Positions 42,379 through 50,775 of a stretch of 64,000 nt of DNA are shown here, piece after piece. Within the stretch, counting starts at the first letter, position 1. Each line of letters opens with the position of its first letter. Made by a program: the position numbers and the translations under genes. The stretch is from Bradyrhizobium sp. Arg816 (GTDB taxonomy: Bacteria; Pseudomonadota; Alphaproteobacteria; Rhizobiales; Xanthobacteraceae), in contig NZ_JAPRAQ010000027.1 of NCBI RefSeq assembly GCF_029989365.1, positions 1 through 64,000 on the forward strand. Reading direction: 5' to 3'. Under the pieces are notes generated by a model. It ran no database searches. It was given only the letters and a program-made list of their open reading frames with translations, and was not told the DNA's origin.

Positions 42379-43157
42379 GGCTTCACTCCCGCATAAGGCT
42401 TGAACCAGGCGAGGCCATCGGTCGTCTTGCCGCGCGGATTGTATTCGCAACCGACGAAGCCGGTATAGCCGAGCCGGTCGAGTTCAGTGAACAGGAACGG
42501 ATAGTTCAGCTCCTCGCCGTCGGGCTCGTTGCGCGAGGGGATGCTGGCGATCTGGATGTGGCCGATGATCGGCATCATCTCGCGCAGGCGCATGGTGACG
42601 TCGCCGTGGATGATCTGGCAGTGATAGATGTCGAACTGGAGTTTCAGGTTCGCCAGTCTCAGCTCCTGGATCAGGTCGCGCGCGAAGCCGAAATCGTTGA
42701 GGAAGTAGCCGGGCACGTTGCGCGCATTGATCGGCTCGAGCACGATGTCGATGCCGTGCGGAGCGAAGAACTCCGCAGCCCACGCCACTGATTTGTAGAA
42801 CGCCTCGATCGCGACGCGCTCGCCGCGGTTGGCAATGCCGGCCATCAAGTGCAGCCGCTTGACACCGGTCGCCTTGGCGTAAGGCAACGCGGTCTCCAGG
42901 CTCGCCTTGAGATCGGCGAAGCGCTGGGGAAGCGCAGCAAAGCCCTTCTCGCCGGCATCCCAGTCGCCCGGCGGCAGGTTGAACAGCGCCTGCGTCAAAC
43001 CGTTGCGCTTGAGCCGCTCGCCAACCACCTCGGCCGGATGCTCGTAGGGAAAGAGGAATTCGACCGCGGTGAAGCCCGCTTGCGCGGCGGCGTCGAAACG
43101 GTCGAGGAACGGCACCTCGGTGAACATCATCGAGAGATTGGCGGCGAAACGGGGCAT
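42375..43157 (-). CDS. otnI: 2-oxo-tetronate isomerase (hydroxypyruvate isomerase family)
   Basis: 260-residue TIM-barrel protein of the Hyi/OtnI family. NLSMMFTEVPFLDRFDAAAQAGF at the start, LEPINARNVPGYFLN, FDIYHCQIIHGDV and GCEYNPRGKT near the end carry the conserved metal-binding Glu, Asp and His. It converts 2-oxo-tetronate to 3-oxo-tetronate between LtnD and OtnK. Stop overlaps the kinase start; the upstream ltnD gene ends 17 bases away. Called hyi in older annotation; hydroxypyruvate activity is an alternative. Confidence 0.88.
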   Translation of the reverse strand: MPRFAANLSMMFTEVPFLDRFDAAAQAGFTAVEFLFPYEHPAEVVGERLKRNGLTQALFNLPPGDWDAGEKGFAALPQRFADLKASLETALPYAKATGVKRLHLMAGIANRGERVAIEAFYKSVAWAAEFFAPHGIDIVLEPINARNVPGYFLNDFGFARDLIQELRLANLKLQFDIYHCQIIHGDVTMRLREMMPIIGHIQIASIPSRNEPDGEELNYPFLFTELDRLGYTGFVGCEYNPRGKTTDGLAWFKPYAGVKP

Positions 43158-43174
43158 TTGAAATCCTCTTGGCT

Positions 43175-44092
43175 CTACTTGTCGCCGGGAAGTTTTGCGC
43201 CGGTGACCTGCGCGTACATGCGCGCCACCGAGGCGTCGTCATCGCGGCCCATGCCGGCCGCTGATGTCATCAGGAACATCTGGAGAGCGGCGGCCGAGAC
43301 CGGCACCGGGAATCGGGCGCTGCGCGCCATGTCCTGGATGATGCCGAGGTCCTTGACGAAGATCTCGACCGCGCTGCGCGGCGTATAATCGCCGTCGAGC
43401 ACGTGCGGCATGCGGTTCTCGAACATCCAGGAATTACCGGCGGAAGCCGTGATGACCTCATAGACCTTGCGGATGTCGAGGCCCTGCTTGGCAGCGAACG
43501 CCATTGCTTCGCTGGCGGCGGCGATATGCACACCGGCGAGCAACTGGTTGATCATCTTGAAGGCGGCGCCCTGCCCAGCGGCGTCGCCGAGCTCGTAGAG
43601 TTTTGCCGCCATGGCATCGAGCGCCGGCCGTGCCTTTGCAAAGGCAGCGGGACTGCCGGAGGCAAGGATCGTCAGCTCGCCTTGGGCCGCACGCTGCGCG
43701 CCGCCGGAGATCGGCGCATCCAGATAGTGACGGCCGGTCGCCTCCAACTGTTTTGCGAGGCGACGGGCTACATCCGGGTCCATGGTGGCGGAGGACAGGA
43801 AGACGCTGTCCTTTGGCAGGGTCTCGGCGGCGCCATCCTTGCCGAACAGGATGGTCTCGGTCTGCGCGGCATTGACGACGACGCTGACGACGATATCGGC
43901 GCCCTTGGCCGCTTCCGCCGGCGTGCTGGCGCCTGCGCCGCCGTCCTTCACGAAACGCGCCACCGCGTCAGCCGAGACGTCGCAGCCGGTCACGGCATGA
44001 CCGGCGCGCTTCAGCGAGGTCGCCATGCCGAACCCCATCGAGCCGAGCCCGATGACGGCGATACGCTGATTTTGTGACGTGGAGGCGGACAT
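43175..44092 (-). CDS. ltnD: L-threonate dehydrogenase
   Basis: 305-residue beta-hydroxyacid dehydrogenase: GLGSMG at 15-20 binds NAD, APISGGAQRAAQG (126-138) is the substrate loop, and Lys179/Asn182 in KMINQLLAG are the catalytic pair. It oxidises L-threonate at C2 to 2-oxo-tetronate. First gene of the ltnD-otnI-otnK operon and back to back with otnC across 105 bp. Tartronate semialdehyde reductases share the fold, but the otn neighbours favour LtnD. Confidence 0.88.
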   Translation of the reverse strand: MSASTSQNQRIAVIGLGSMGFGMATSLKRAGHAVTGCDVSADAVARFVKDGGAGASTPAEAAKGADIVVSVVVNAAQTETILFGKDGAAETLPKDSVFLSSATMDPDVARRLAKQLEATGRHYLDAPISGGAQRAAQGELTILASGSPAAFAKARPALDAMAAKLYELGDAAGQGAAFKMINQLLAGVHIAAASEAMAFAAKQGLDIRKVYEVITASAGNSWMFENRMPHVLDGDYTPRSAVEIFVKDLGIIQDMARSARFPVPVSAAALQMFLMTSAAGMGRDDDASVARMYAQVTGAKLPGDK

Positions 44093-44197
44093 GCAACTGA
44101 CCCTTGCGAACGTTTCCTGGACGGCCGCCCTTTGCGGCGGCTCACTGATCCGAATAACACGGCTTGGCCGCGCTGCCAAAGCGTGAGACAAGCGGGC

Positions 44198-44872
44198 ATG
44201 ACGGCCATGAGCAACGAGACCCGGCTGCGTGAGGATATCTGCCGCTTCGGACGGTCCTTGTTCGAGCGCGGGCTGACGCCGGGCTCTTCCGGCAATATCA
44301 GCGTCAGGCTGGACGGCGGCGGCTGGCTGGTGACGCCGACCAATGCCTCGCTCGGCTTCCTCGATCCCGCGAAACTGTCGCGGCTGGACGATCAGGGCCG
44401 GCTGGTTTCGGGCGACGCCCCGACCAAGGAAGTTCCGCTGCACACCGCGCTCTACGACACACGCGGAAGCGCACGCGCCATCGTGCATCTGCACTCCACC
44501 CATTCAGTCGCGCTTTCGATGCTGCCCGAGATCGACCCGCGCGCCGCGCTGCCGCCGATGACGGCTTATTATCTGATGAAATGCGGCGCCACCGCGCTCC
44601 TGCCCTATTACCGCCCCGGCGATCCTGCCGTGGCGGATGCGATCAAGGGACTGGCCGGCAAATATTCATCCGTGCTGCTCGCCAATCACGGCCCGGTGGT
44701 CGCCGGCGACACGCTGGAGGCCGCGGTGTTCGCGACGGAGGAGCTGGAAGAGACGGCGAAGCTGTACCTGCTGCTGCGCGGGATGAACCCGCGGTATCTG
44801 TCGCCGGACCAGGTGACGGATCTGGTGAAGGTGTTCGGGGTGACGCTGCCGGAGCATGCGCATGAGCATTAG
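44198..44872 (+). CDS. otnC: 3-oxo-tetronate 4-phosphate decarboxylase (class II aldolase family)
   Basis: 224 residues. The zinc site is His97 and His99 in HLHSTH with a third His in LLANHGPVV, and the catalytic Glu78 lies in TKEVPLH. TPGSSGNISVR (28-38) is the family signature. It decarboxylates 3-oxo-tetronate 4-phosphate to dihydroxyacetone phosphate, ending the pathway. It is transcribed away from ltnD. ATG at 44198; a second ATG three codons later is possible. Confidence 0.9.
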   Translation: MTAMSNETRLREDICRFGRSLFERGLTPGSSGNISVRLDGGGWLVTPTNASLGFLDPAKLSRLDDQGRLVSGDAPTKEVPLHTALYDTRGSARAIVHLHSTHSVALSMLPEIDPRAALPPMTAYYLMKCGATALLPYYRPGDPAVADAIKGLAGKYSSVLLANHGPVVAGDTLEAAVFATEELEETAKLYLLLRGMNPRYLSPDQVTDLVKVFGVTLPEHAHEH

Positions 44873-44913
44873 CGTCGTACCGTCATGGGCGGGATAGAGT
44901 CACCCCATCCACC

Positions 44914-45018
44914 GCTGTCATTCCCCGCGAAAGCGGGGAATCCAGTACGCCGCGGCTTCTCCGTATCCCTCTGATGTCTCGGAATACTGGATCGCCCGAT
45001 CAAGTCGGGCGATGACAC
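44914..45018. repeat. Intergenic inverted repeat, family E, copy 2
   Basis: CTGTCATTCCCCGCGAAAGCGGGGAATCCAGTACGC, CGGCTTCTCCGTAT, then GGAATACTGGATCGCCCG and CGGGCGATGACA. Matches the layout at 21131-21238. It lies between the converging otnC and livF genes. Confidence 0.88.
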
Positions 45019-45054
45019 CGAAAATGTGGGACGAGCGTGCCCCACACTTTGCGA

Positions 45055-45759
45055 CTACAGCCCCAGATACGCCTTGCGCACATCCGGGTTGCCCCTGATC
45101 TCCGCTGCCGGGCCCTGCATCAGCACGCGGCCGGTTTGCAGGATGTAGGCGCGGTCGGCGATCTCGAGGCATTCGGCCATGCGCTGCTCGACGATCAGCA
45201 CGGTCATGCCGGAGTCACGGATGAGCTTCACCGCCTGAAAAATCTCGTCGACCAGCTTCGGCATGATGCCCTGCGAGGGCTCGTCCAGCATCAACAGCCG
45301 CGGGCGCGTCATCAACGCGCGGCCGATCGCGAGCATCTGCTGCTCGCCGCCGGACAGCGTCTCGGCGCGCTGCTCCAAACGTTCCTGGAGACGCGGGAAC
45401 AGCTTGAAGACCAAGTCGAGCGGCCCTTCACGATCCGTCTCGCCACGATAGAGATAACTGCCGAGGCGCAGATTGTCGCGCACCGACAGGCGCGGGAACA
45501 GACGGCGGTTCTCCGGCACATAGGCGATGCCGGTGGCGGTGATGTGATGCTGCGCCATGCCGTCGAGGCGCTTGCCGTCGAACGTCACCGTGCCCGAGCG
45601 CGGGCGCTCGGCGCCGGCGATGGATTTGAGCAGCGTCGACTTGCCCGCGCCATTGGCGCCGGCGACGCAGACGATCTCGCCCTTCTGGACCTCGATCGAC
45701 ACCGCGGAGATCGCGACCAGGCCCTGATAGGCGGTCGTGACTTCATGCACCGACAGCAT
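45055..45759 (-). CDS. livF: Branched-chain amino acid-type ABC transporter, ATP-binding protein
   Basis: 234 residues: Walker A GANGAGKST (33-41), signature LSGGEQQ, Walker B LLMLDEPSQG, and a final His in the switch region replaced by the usual LIV pattern LIVEQRM. The ALYVPENRRLFPRLSVRDN-like segment (AYVPENRRLFP) is typical of LivF. It couples ATP hydrolysis to uptake with LivG, LivM and LivH. Start lies 17 bases inside livG. Last gene of the five-gene liv run; the DUF1445 gene heads the same strand. Confidence 0.93.
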   Translation of the reverse strand: MLSVHEVTTAYQGLVAISAVSIEVQKGEIVCVAGANGAGKSTLLKSIAGAERPRSGTVTFDGKRLDGMAQHHITATGIAYVPENRRLFPRLSVRDNLRLGSYLYRGETDREGPLDLVFKLFPRLQERLEQRAETLSGGEQQMLAIGRALMTRPRLLMLDEPSQGIMPKLVDEIFQAVKLIRDSGMTVLIVEQRMAECLEIADRAYILQTGRVLMQGPAAEIRGNPDVRKAYLGL

Positions 45760-46474
45760 GACGATCTCCCAGATATGCGCTGATCACCTTGGGATCGCGA
45801 ACGACGTCGGAAGGCTTACCCTCGACTAGCACCTTGCCGAGGTCGAGCACGATGGCGCGGTCGACCAGCGGCATCACGATCTCCATGACATGCTCGACCA
45901 TCAAGACGGTGATGCCGGCATCACGCACTTTGCGCACCAGCGCGACGCCGGTCTGCGCCTCGGTCGGCGTCAGGCCGGTGAGGACTTCGTCCAGCAGCAG
46001 CAGCTTCGGTTCGGTCGCCAGCGCACGGGCGACTTCGAGGCGGCGTTTCTCGGCCGGCACGAGGTCGCTCGCGAGCACGTCGGCGCGCGCGGCAAGGCCG
46101 GTGAATTCGAGAACCTCATGCGCCTTGCGGCGTGCCTCGCGCATCACGGTGTTGCGGACGAGAGCACCGACGATGACGTTGTCGATGACAGTCATGGTCT
46201 CGAAGCTCTTGACCACCTGGAAGGTGCGCCCGACGCCACGCTGGCAGCGCTCGGCCGCCGGCATGTTGGTGACATCCTCGCCGTCGAACCAGATCGACCC
46301 CTGTGTCGGCGGCAACACGCCGGCGATCAGATTGAACAGCGTCGACTTGCCGGCACCGTTCGGCCCGATCAGGCCGACGATCTCGCCGCGGCCGACCGAG
46401 ATCGAGACATCGCTGTTGGCGACGAGGCCGCCGAACCGCTGCCAGACACCGCGGGTTTCAAGGAGCGCGGTCAT
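45743..46474 (-). CDS. livG: Branched-chain amino acid-type ABC transporter, ATP-binding protein
   Basis: 243 residues with Walker A GPNGAGKST (37-45), signature LVPAEKRRLE (a LivG-type variant), Walker B LLLLDEVLTG and LMVEHVMEIV. RTFQVVKSFETMTV is the usual LivG Q-loop stretch. The ATG overlaps the livM stop as ATGA. Forms the ATPase pair with LivF. Confidence 0.93.
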   Translation of the reverse strand: MTALLETRGVWQRFGGLVANSDVSISVGRGEIVGLIGPNGAGKSTLFNLIAGVLPPTQGSIWFDGEDVTNMPAAERCQRGVGRTFQVVKSFETMTVIDNVIVGALVRNTVMREARRKAHEVLEFTGLAARADVLASDLVPAEKRRLEVARALATEPKLLLLDEVLTGLTPTEAQTGVALVRKVRDAGITVLMVEHVMEIVMPLVDRAIVLDLGKVLVEGKPSDVVRDPKVISAYLGDRHAVGA

Positions 46475-47454
46475 CGCGTGGCTCCCTTCGCTTTTGAACG
46501 GGAGAACAGGCTCACCAGACCGCGCGGCAGGGCCAGCGAGATCGCCACGATGAGTGCGCCATAGACGATGAGGTCAACGCCACGGCCGGAGCCGCCGATA
46601 TAGGAGCGCGTCAGCTCGGTCATCGGGATCAGGATGGCCGCCCCTAGCACCGGGCCCCAGAGGGTGCCGATGCCGCCGAGCACGGCCGGCAGCGCCATCA
46701 GCAGCGAGAACTGGAAGCCCATCACGCTTTCAGGATCGATATAGGCGAGAAACTGCGCATAGAAGGCACCGCCGATGGCAACGAGGAAGGCGGAGACCGC
46801 GGCCGCGCCCATCTTGGAGTTGAACACGACGACGCCGAGGCTCTCGGCTGCTTCCGGATTGTCCTTCACCGCGCGCCACCAAAAGCCCCATTTGGAGTCT
46901 TCCAGCCACCAGGTGACGAACCAGGCGAGGCTGCACAGCACCAGCGCGAAATAGAAGTACGGCAGCTTGCTGCGCATGAACTGGAATTTCAGCCAGCTGT
47001 CACCGCGCACGGGAACGGTGATTCCCATCGCAGCCCCCGCCCATTCCCAGTTCTGGAACAAGAGCAGTCCGATCTCGGCGATGACGATGGTCGCGATCAC
47101 GAAGTAATGGCCGCGCAGGCGGAAGAAGGGATAGCCGAGCCCCATTGCGATGATCGCCGCAATCACGCCGCCGGCGAGCATGCCGAACCAGGGCAGCACG
47201 CCGAACTTGGTGAACAGCAACTCGGTGGTGTAGGCGCCGATGCCGAAATAGAGTGCATGTCCCAGCGAGATCTGCCCGCAATAGCCGGACAGGATGTTCC
47301 AGCTCTGCGACAGCGCCGCATACATCAGGGTCAGGATCAGGATGTTCTGGACGTAGACATCCTTGATGAGCAGCGGGGCGAGCGCCGCGAGTGCGACCAA
47401 CACCGCGGCGATGATGAGGTCGCGGCGGCGCCGCGCGGCAAAATTCTTGTCCAT
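46471..47454 (-). CDS. livM: Branched-chain amino acid-type ABC transporter permease
   Basis: 327 residues with about nine membrane segments. SGYCGQISLGHALYFGIGAY (about 51-70) and the coupling-helix region RAVKDNPEAAESLGV are standard for LivM. It forms the channel with LivH. Start and livH stop share one base (TGATG), so translation is coupled. The substrate is set by the binding protein. Confidence 0.93.
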   Translation of the reverse strand: MDKNFAARRRRDLIIAAVLVALAALAPLLIKDVYVQNILILTLMYAALSQSWNILSGYCGQISLGHALYFGIGAYTTELLFTKFGVLPWFGMLAGGVIAAIIAMGLGYPFFRLRGHYFVIATIVIAEIGLLLFQNWEWAGAAMGITVPVRGDSWLKFQFMRSKLPYFYFALVLCSLAWFVTWWLEDSKWGFWWRAVKDNPEAAESLGVVVFNSKMGAAAVSAFLVAIGGAFYAQFLAYIDPESVMGFQFSLLMALPAVLGGIGTLWGPVLGAAILIPMTELTRSYIGGSGRGVDLIVYGALIVAISLALPRGLVSLFSRSKAKGATR

Positions 47455-48332
47455 CACATCGACCCGAACAGGCCGCGCGGCCGGATGAAGACGACGAGCA
47501 GGTAGACGGCGTAGATGCCGACCGATTTCAGCGACGGCGGCAGCACCAGCGCCGTGACAGCCTCGACGAGACCGACGATGATGCCGCCGGCAAAGGCGCC
47601 GAACACGCTGCCGAAGCCGCCGAGCGCCACCGTGACGTAGGCGATCAGGGCAAAGGACGCGCCGACGTCGGGATAGATGTAGAAGAACACCGCCATGATC
47701 GCGCCGGCGAGACCAACCAGCGCGGCGCCAAGGCCCCAACCGAACGCAAACACGCGGTTCTTGTCGATGCCGACGAGTGCGACAGCGCCCGGATCTTCAC
47801 GCGTCGCTTCCAGGGCGCGGCCGAAGTCGGTGCGGTGGATGAACAGGTAGAGACCGGCGAAGGCCGCGATCGAGACCAGCGCCCCGACCAGTTGCGGCTC
47901 CGGCAGGAAGATGCCGGCAACCGAGATGGTTTTACCGCCGAGCCAGGACTGTGGAATGCTGCGATAGTCCGGCGTGAAGAAGTACTGCGCGAGGCCGCGC
48001 ATGACGATCGCCAGACCGAAAGTCGTGAAGATCTGCACCATGCCGGCATTGGCCTTGGCCCGCATGGCGAAGCGTACAAGGAGTAGATAGACCACCGCTC
48101 CGAAGACGAACATTGCCGCGGCGACCAATGGCGCCGACAGCAGGGGGTCGATGGCGAAGAAGGCGAACAGGAAGAAGGACAGGTACATCGCGATCATCAG
48201 GAACTCGCCGTGAGCGAAGTTCGTGACGTCCATCAGGCCGAAGATCAGCGCGAGGCCGACCGCGATCAGTCCGTAGAGCAGACCCATGAGAAGGCCGCTC
48301 GCGAGACTCTGGATAATGGCTTGAGCTGTCAA
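47454..48332 (-). CDS. livH: Branched-chain amino acid-type ABC transporter permease
   Basis: 292 residues, about eight membrane segments: LLYGLIAVGLALIFGLMDVTNFAHGEF at the N-terminus and LEATREDPGAVALVGI as coupling region. The start is a TTG (48332) with GGGGGA six bases upstream; no ATG or GTG gives the complete first helix. A family A repeat lies in the 173-bp gap to livK, unusual inside an operon. Confidence 0.9.
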   Translation of the reverse strand: MTAQAIIQSLASGLLMGLLYGLIAVGLALIFGLMDVTNFAHGEFLMIAMYLSFFLFAFFAIDPLLSAPLVAAAMFVFGAVVYLLLVRFAMRAKANAGMVQIFTTFGLAIVMRGLAQYFFTPDYRSIPQSWLGGKTISVAGIFLPEPQLVGALVSIAAFAGLYLFIHRTDFGRALEATREDPGAVALVGIDKNRVFAFGWGLGAALVGLAGAIMAVFFYIYPDVGASFALIAYVTVALGGFGSVFGAFAGGIIVGLVEAVTALVLPPSLKSVGIYAVYLLVVFIRPRGLFGSM

Positions 48333-48367
48333 CTGTAGTCCCCCGTTCGAAACGTCATCGTTTGCTC

Positions 48368-48453
48368 CGTCATTGCGAGCGAAGCGAAGCAATCCAGCAT
48401 CTCGCCACGGAGACACTCTGGATTGCTTCGTCGCTTCGCTCCTCGCAATGACG
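48368..48453. repeat. Intergenic inverted repeat, family A, copy 2
   Basis: CGTCATTGCGAGCGAAGCGAAGCAATCCAG and the inverse CTGGATTGCTTCG...CTCGCAATGACG. It lies between livK and livH, so a transcript through the operon would carry this hairpin. Confidence 0.9.
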
Positions 48454-48505
48454 AGGCACGTGCGACGATCTCGATTTGCTCCCCTGCTCCCGCGCTCCGA
48501 AACGC

Positions 48506-49750
48506 TTACTTCATCGGCCAGATCGCTTCGGCGATCGCGGCCTGCGGCGGGAAGATGGTGACGAACTTGCCGCCGACATATTGCAGCAGCACCGGGTCGG
48601 CGTCGTTGTTCTGGCCGGCCTCGTCGAACTTGACGCGCTTCCAAGGCATGATGGTCTGCTCGCCCGGGATGTCGGTCGCGGCCAGTGCATCGCGGATCTT
48701 CTCGCCGTCGGCCGACTTGGCGCGGTTGATGGCGTCGGCCAGGATGATCAGACCCATGAACTGGCGCGAGGTGAGGTCGTTGAAGTCCTTGCCCGATCGC
48801 GCCTTGAACATCTCGTTGATCTTGCCGACCATCGGACGCTTCTGCGCGAGATCGAGCGAGAAGGTGCCGCGCGAGATCACGCCTTCGAGCTTGTCGCCGA
48901 CGGCGTCATAGAGCGCCTTCTCCGAGAAGCCGGCGTCCTGCGCCACGATCGCGTTCGGCTTGTAGCCCAGCTCGGCCATGGTCTTGACCAGCAGGATGCC
49001 GTCCGTGGTGTAGCTCGACGGCATCAGCACGTCGGCATTGGCGGTCTTGAGCTGCTGCACCTCGGCCGAGAGCGAGGGCGAGTTGGCGCGATACTTGATG
49101 TCGGTGACGATCTTGTAGCCGCGCTCGCCGGCGATCTTGGCCTGGGCGTTGCCGGAATCGGTGCCGAAGATGGTATCCTCATGGAACAGCGACAGCGTCT
49201 CGATCTTGGTGCCCTTCTTCTTCAAGGCATCGAAGAAGTCGAACATCGCGGCCGAGTACATCTCGTCGTGCGGGGCGGCGCGGAAGTAATATTTGAGGCC
49301 GCGGCGATGCAGGCTCGGCGAGGAGTTGTCGGCGGAGACGAACGGTATCTGGTAGCGTTCGCAGATCTGGCTGACGGTGACCGCGACCGCGCTTTGATAG
49401 GTGCCGATGATCGCGGAGACCTTCTCCTGCGTGATCAGGCGCTCGGCTTCGGCGCGGCCCTTTTGCGGATCGGCCTGATGGTCGGCGAACACGAGACGGA
49501 CTTTTGCGCCGCCGAGGCCCGGCAGACCCTCGCCCTTGGCCAGCGGCAGATCGAAATCGGTGTCCTTGTTGATGACCTCGAGCGCGGTCTCATAGGCCTT
49601 CTGCGCGTCGACGCCCTGCTGCGCGCTGCCGCCGGAGAACGGATAGATGACGCCGATCACGATTTCCGAGGTCTGGGCGCGTGCAGCGAGCGGCACCAGC
49701 GCGGCAGTGGCGGTGGCTCCTAGCAGCACGTCGCGGCGAGAGATCGTCAT
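48506..49750 (-). CDS. livK: ABC transporter substrate-binding protein, LIV type, Tat-exported
   Basis: 414 residues. A twin-arginine signal, SRRDVLLG (4-11) followed by a hydrophobic Ala-rich stretch, ends near ARAQ (about 23-26). The mature part is a type I periplasmic binding protein with VIYPFSGGSAQQG, GTYQSAVAVTVSQ and a PSSYTTDGIL stretch. It binds the solute imported by LivHMGF. Next to amidohydrolase and hydroxyacid genes the ligand could be an amide or ureido acid rather than leucine; this is inference. Confidence 0.92.
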   Translation of the reverse strand: MTISRRDVLLGATATAALVPLAARAQTSEIVIGVIYPFSGGSAQQGVDAQKAYETALEVINKDTDFDLPLAKGEGLPGLGGAKVRLVFADHQADPQKGRAEAERLITQEKVSAIIGTYQSAVAVTVSQICERYQIPFVSADNSSPSLHRRGLKYYFRAAPHDEMYSAAMFDFFDALKKKGTKIETLSLFHEDTIFGTDSGNAQAKIAGERGYKIVTDIKYRANSPSLSAEVQQLKTANADVLMPSSYTTDGILLVKTMAELGYKPNAIVAQDAGFSEKALYDAVGDKLEGVISRGTFSLDLAQKRPMVGKINEMFKARSGKDFNDLTSRQFMGLIILADAINRAKSADGEKIRDALAATDIPGEQTIMPWKRVKFDEAGQNNDADPVLLQYVGGKFVTIFPPQAAIAEAIWPMK

Positions 49751-49839
49751 GGCAAAGTCCCCTGTTACTAAATTTCGAGTGATCGAATGGAGCGATTGAT
49801 GGATGCGGTAAAGCCCGAAGAAGCAGCAAACGCTGCCTA

Positions 49840-50655
49840 CTAAATCACGGCCATGTTCCGGTTCTTCAGATCCGTTACCAGCATCAGGCCGGGCGAATGC
49901 GTGATCGCGAACGGCAGCCTGGCGGCGTTGATCACCGATTGCGGCGTCACGCCGCAGGCCCAGAACACCGGGATCTCGTCGTCGGCGACGGGCACGGGAT
50001 CGCCGTAGTCCGGCTTGGCGAGATCCTTGATGCCGATCAGGTGCGGATGCCCGAGATGCACGGGTGCACCGTGCACGGCGGGATAACGCGAGGTGATCTG
50101 CACCGCGCGGATCGCATCGGCCGGCTTGAACGGACGCATTGACACCACCATGGGACCGGCGAACGGACCGGCCTCGCCGCAGGCGATGTTGGTGCGGTAC
50201 ATCGGCACGCGCACGTTCTGCTCGATGTGGCGGATCGGCATGCCCTCGTCGAGCAACGCCTCTTCGAACGAGAACGAGCAGCCGAGCACGAAGGTCACGA
50301 GATCGTCGCGCCAATGCTTGGTCACGTCGGTCGGCTCGTCGACCACTTCGCCGTCGCGCCAGACGCGGTAGCGCGGCACGTCGGTGCGGATGTCGAGATC
50401 GGCGCCGAGCGCGGGAATGTGCGGGCTGCCGACATCGGACATGCCGATGATCGGGCACGGTTTCGGATTGAGCTGGCAGAAGCGGTGAAAGGCGCTGGCG
50501 TATTCGGCCGGCAGGATCGCCAGATTGCCCTGGACGAAGCCGGGAGCGACGCCGGCGGTAGATCCGACCTGGCCGCCGCGATAGGCGAGCCGCGCCTGAC
50601 GGCTCGGGAGGGTGTCGGGCGTTTCAGTTTGCTGCGCTGCCACCAAAACAGTCAT
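49840..50655 (-). CDS. Putative hydro-lyase, DUF1445 / D-glutamate cyclase family
   Basis: 271 residues of the YcsI/DUF1445 family. Typical segments are AYRGGQVGSTAGVAPGFVQGN (split here as AYRGG and GSTAGVAPG), FVLGCSFSFEEALLDEG, YRTNIACGEAG and FWACGVTPQ near the end; the mammalian relative cyclises D-glutamate to 5-oxo-D-proline. It heads the run leading to livKHMGF and is back to back with a LysR gene. ATG at 50655. Activity on D-glutamate here is unproven. Confidence 0.85.
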   Translation of the reverse strand: MTVLVAAQQTETPDTLPSRQARLAYRGGQVGSTAGVAPGFVQGNLAILPAEYASAFHRFCQLNPKPCPIIGMSDVGSPHIPALGADLDIRTDVPRYRVWRDGEVVDEPTDVTKHWRDDLVTFVLGCSFSFEEALLDEGMPIRHIEQNVRVPMYRTNIACGEAGPFAGPMVVSMRPFKPADAIRAVQITSRYPAVHGAPVHLGHPHLIGIKDLAKPDYGDPVPVADDEIPVFWACGVTPQSVINAARLPFAITHSPGLMLVTDLKNRNMAVI

Positions 50656-50737
50656 TTGATCGACCTGCCTATAAACTCGACAAAGACAGCCAACACCAAG
50701 CATGCTATAAAGTCTAATCTTCCTTTTTAATCGATGT

Positions 50738-50756
50738 CGATAAATTCAATTTATCG
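50738..50756. promoter_or_regulatory. Perfect inverted repeat, candidate LysR operator
   Basis: CGATAAATT and AATTTATCG flank a single C, a perfect 19-bp dyad that contains T-N11-A, the LysR-type core (T at 50741, A at 50753). It lies 20 bases before the LysR start and 83 bases before the divergent DUF1445 gene, in an AT-rich patch unlike its surroundings. Confidence 0.75.
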
Positions 50757-50775
50757 GACGGGAAAATCCTTCTCA

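Noticed and set aside
48506..50458. A 650-residue reading of livK continuing upstream into the DUF1445 gene region
   Set aside because: The upstream part is Arg-rich shadow sequence of the DUF1445 gene; a Tat signal peptide begins at the ATG at 49750.
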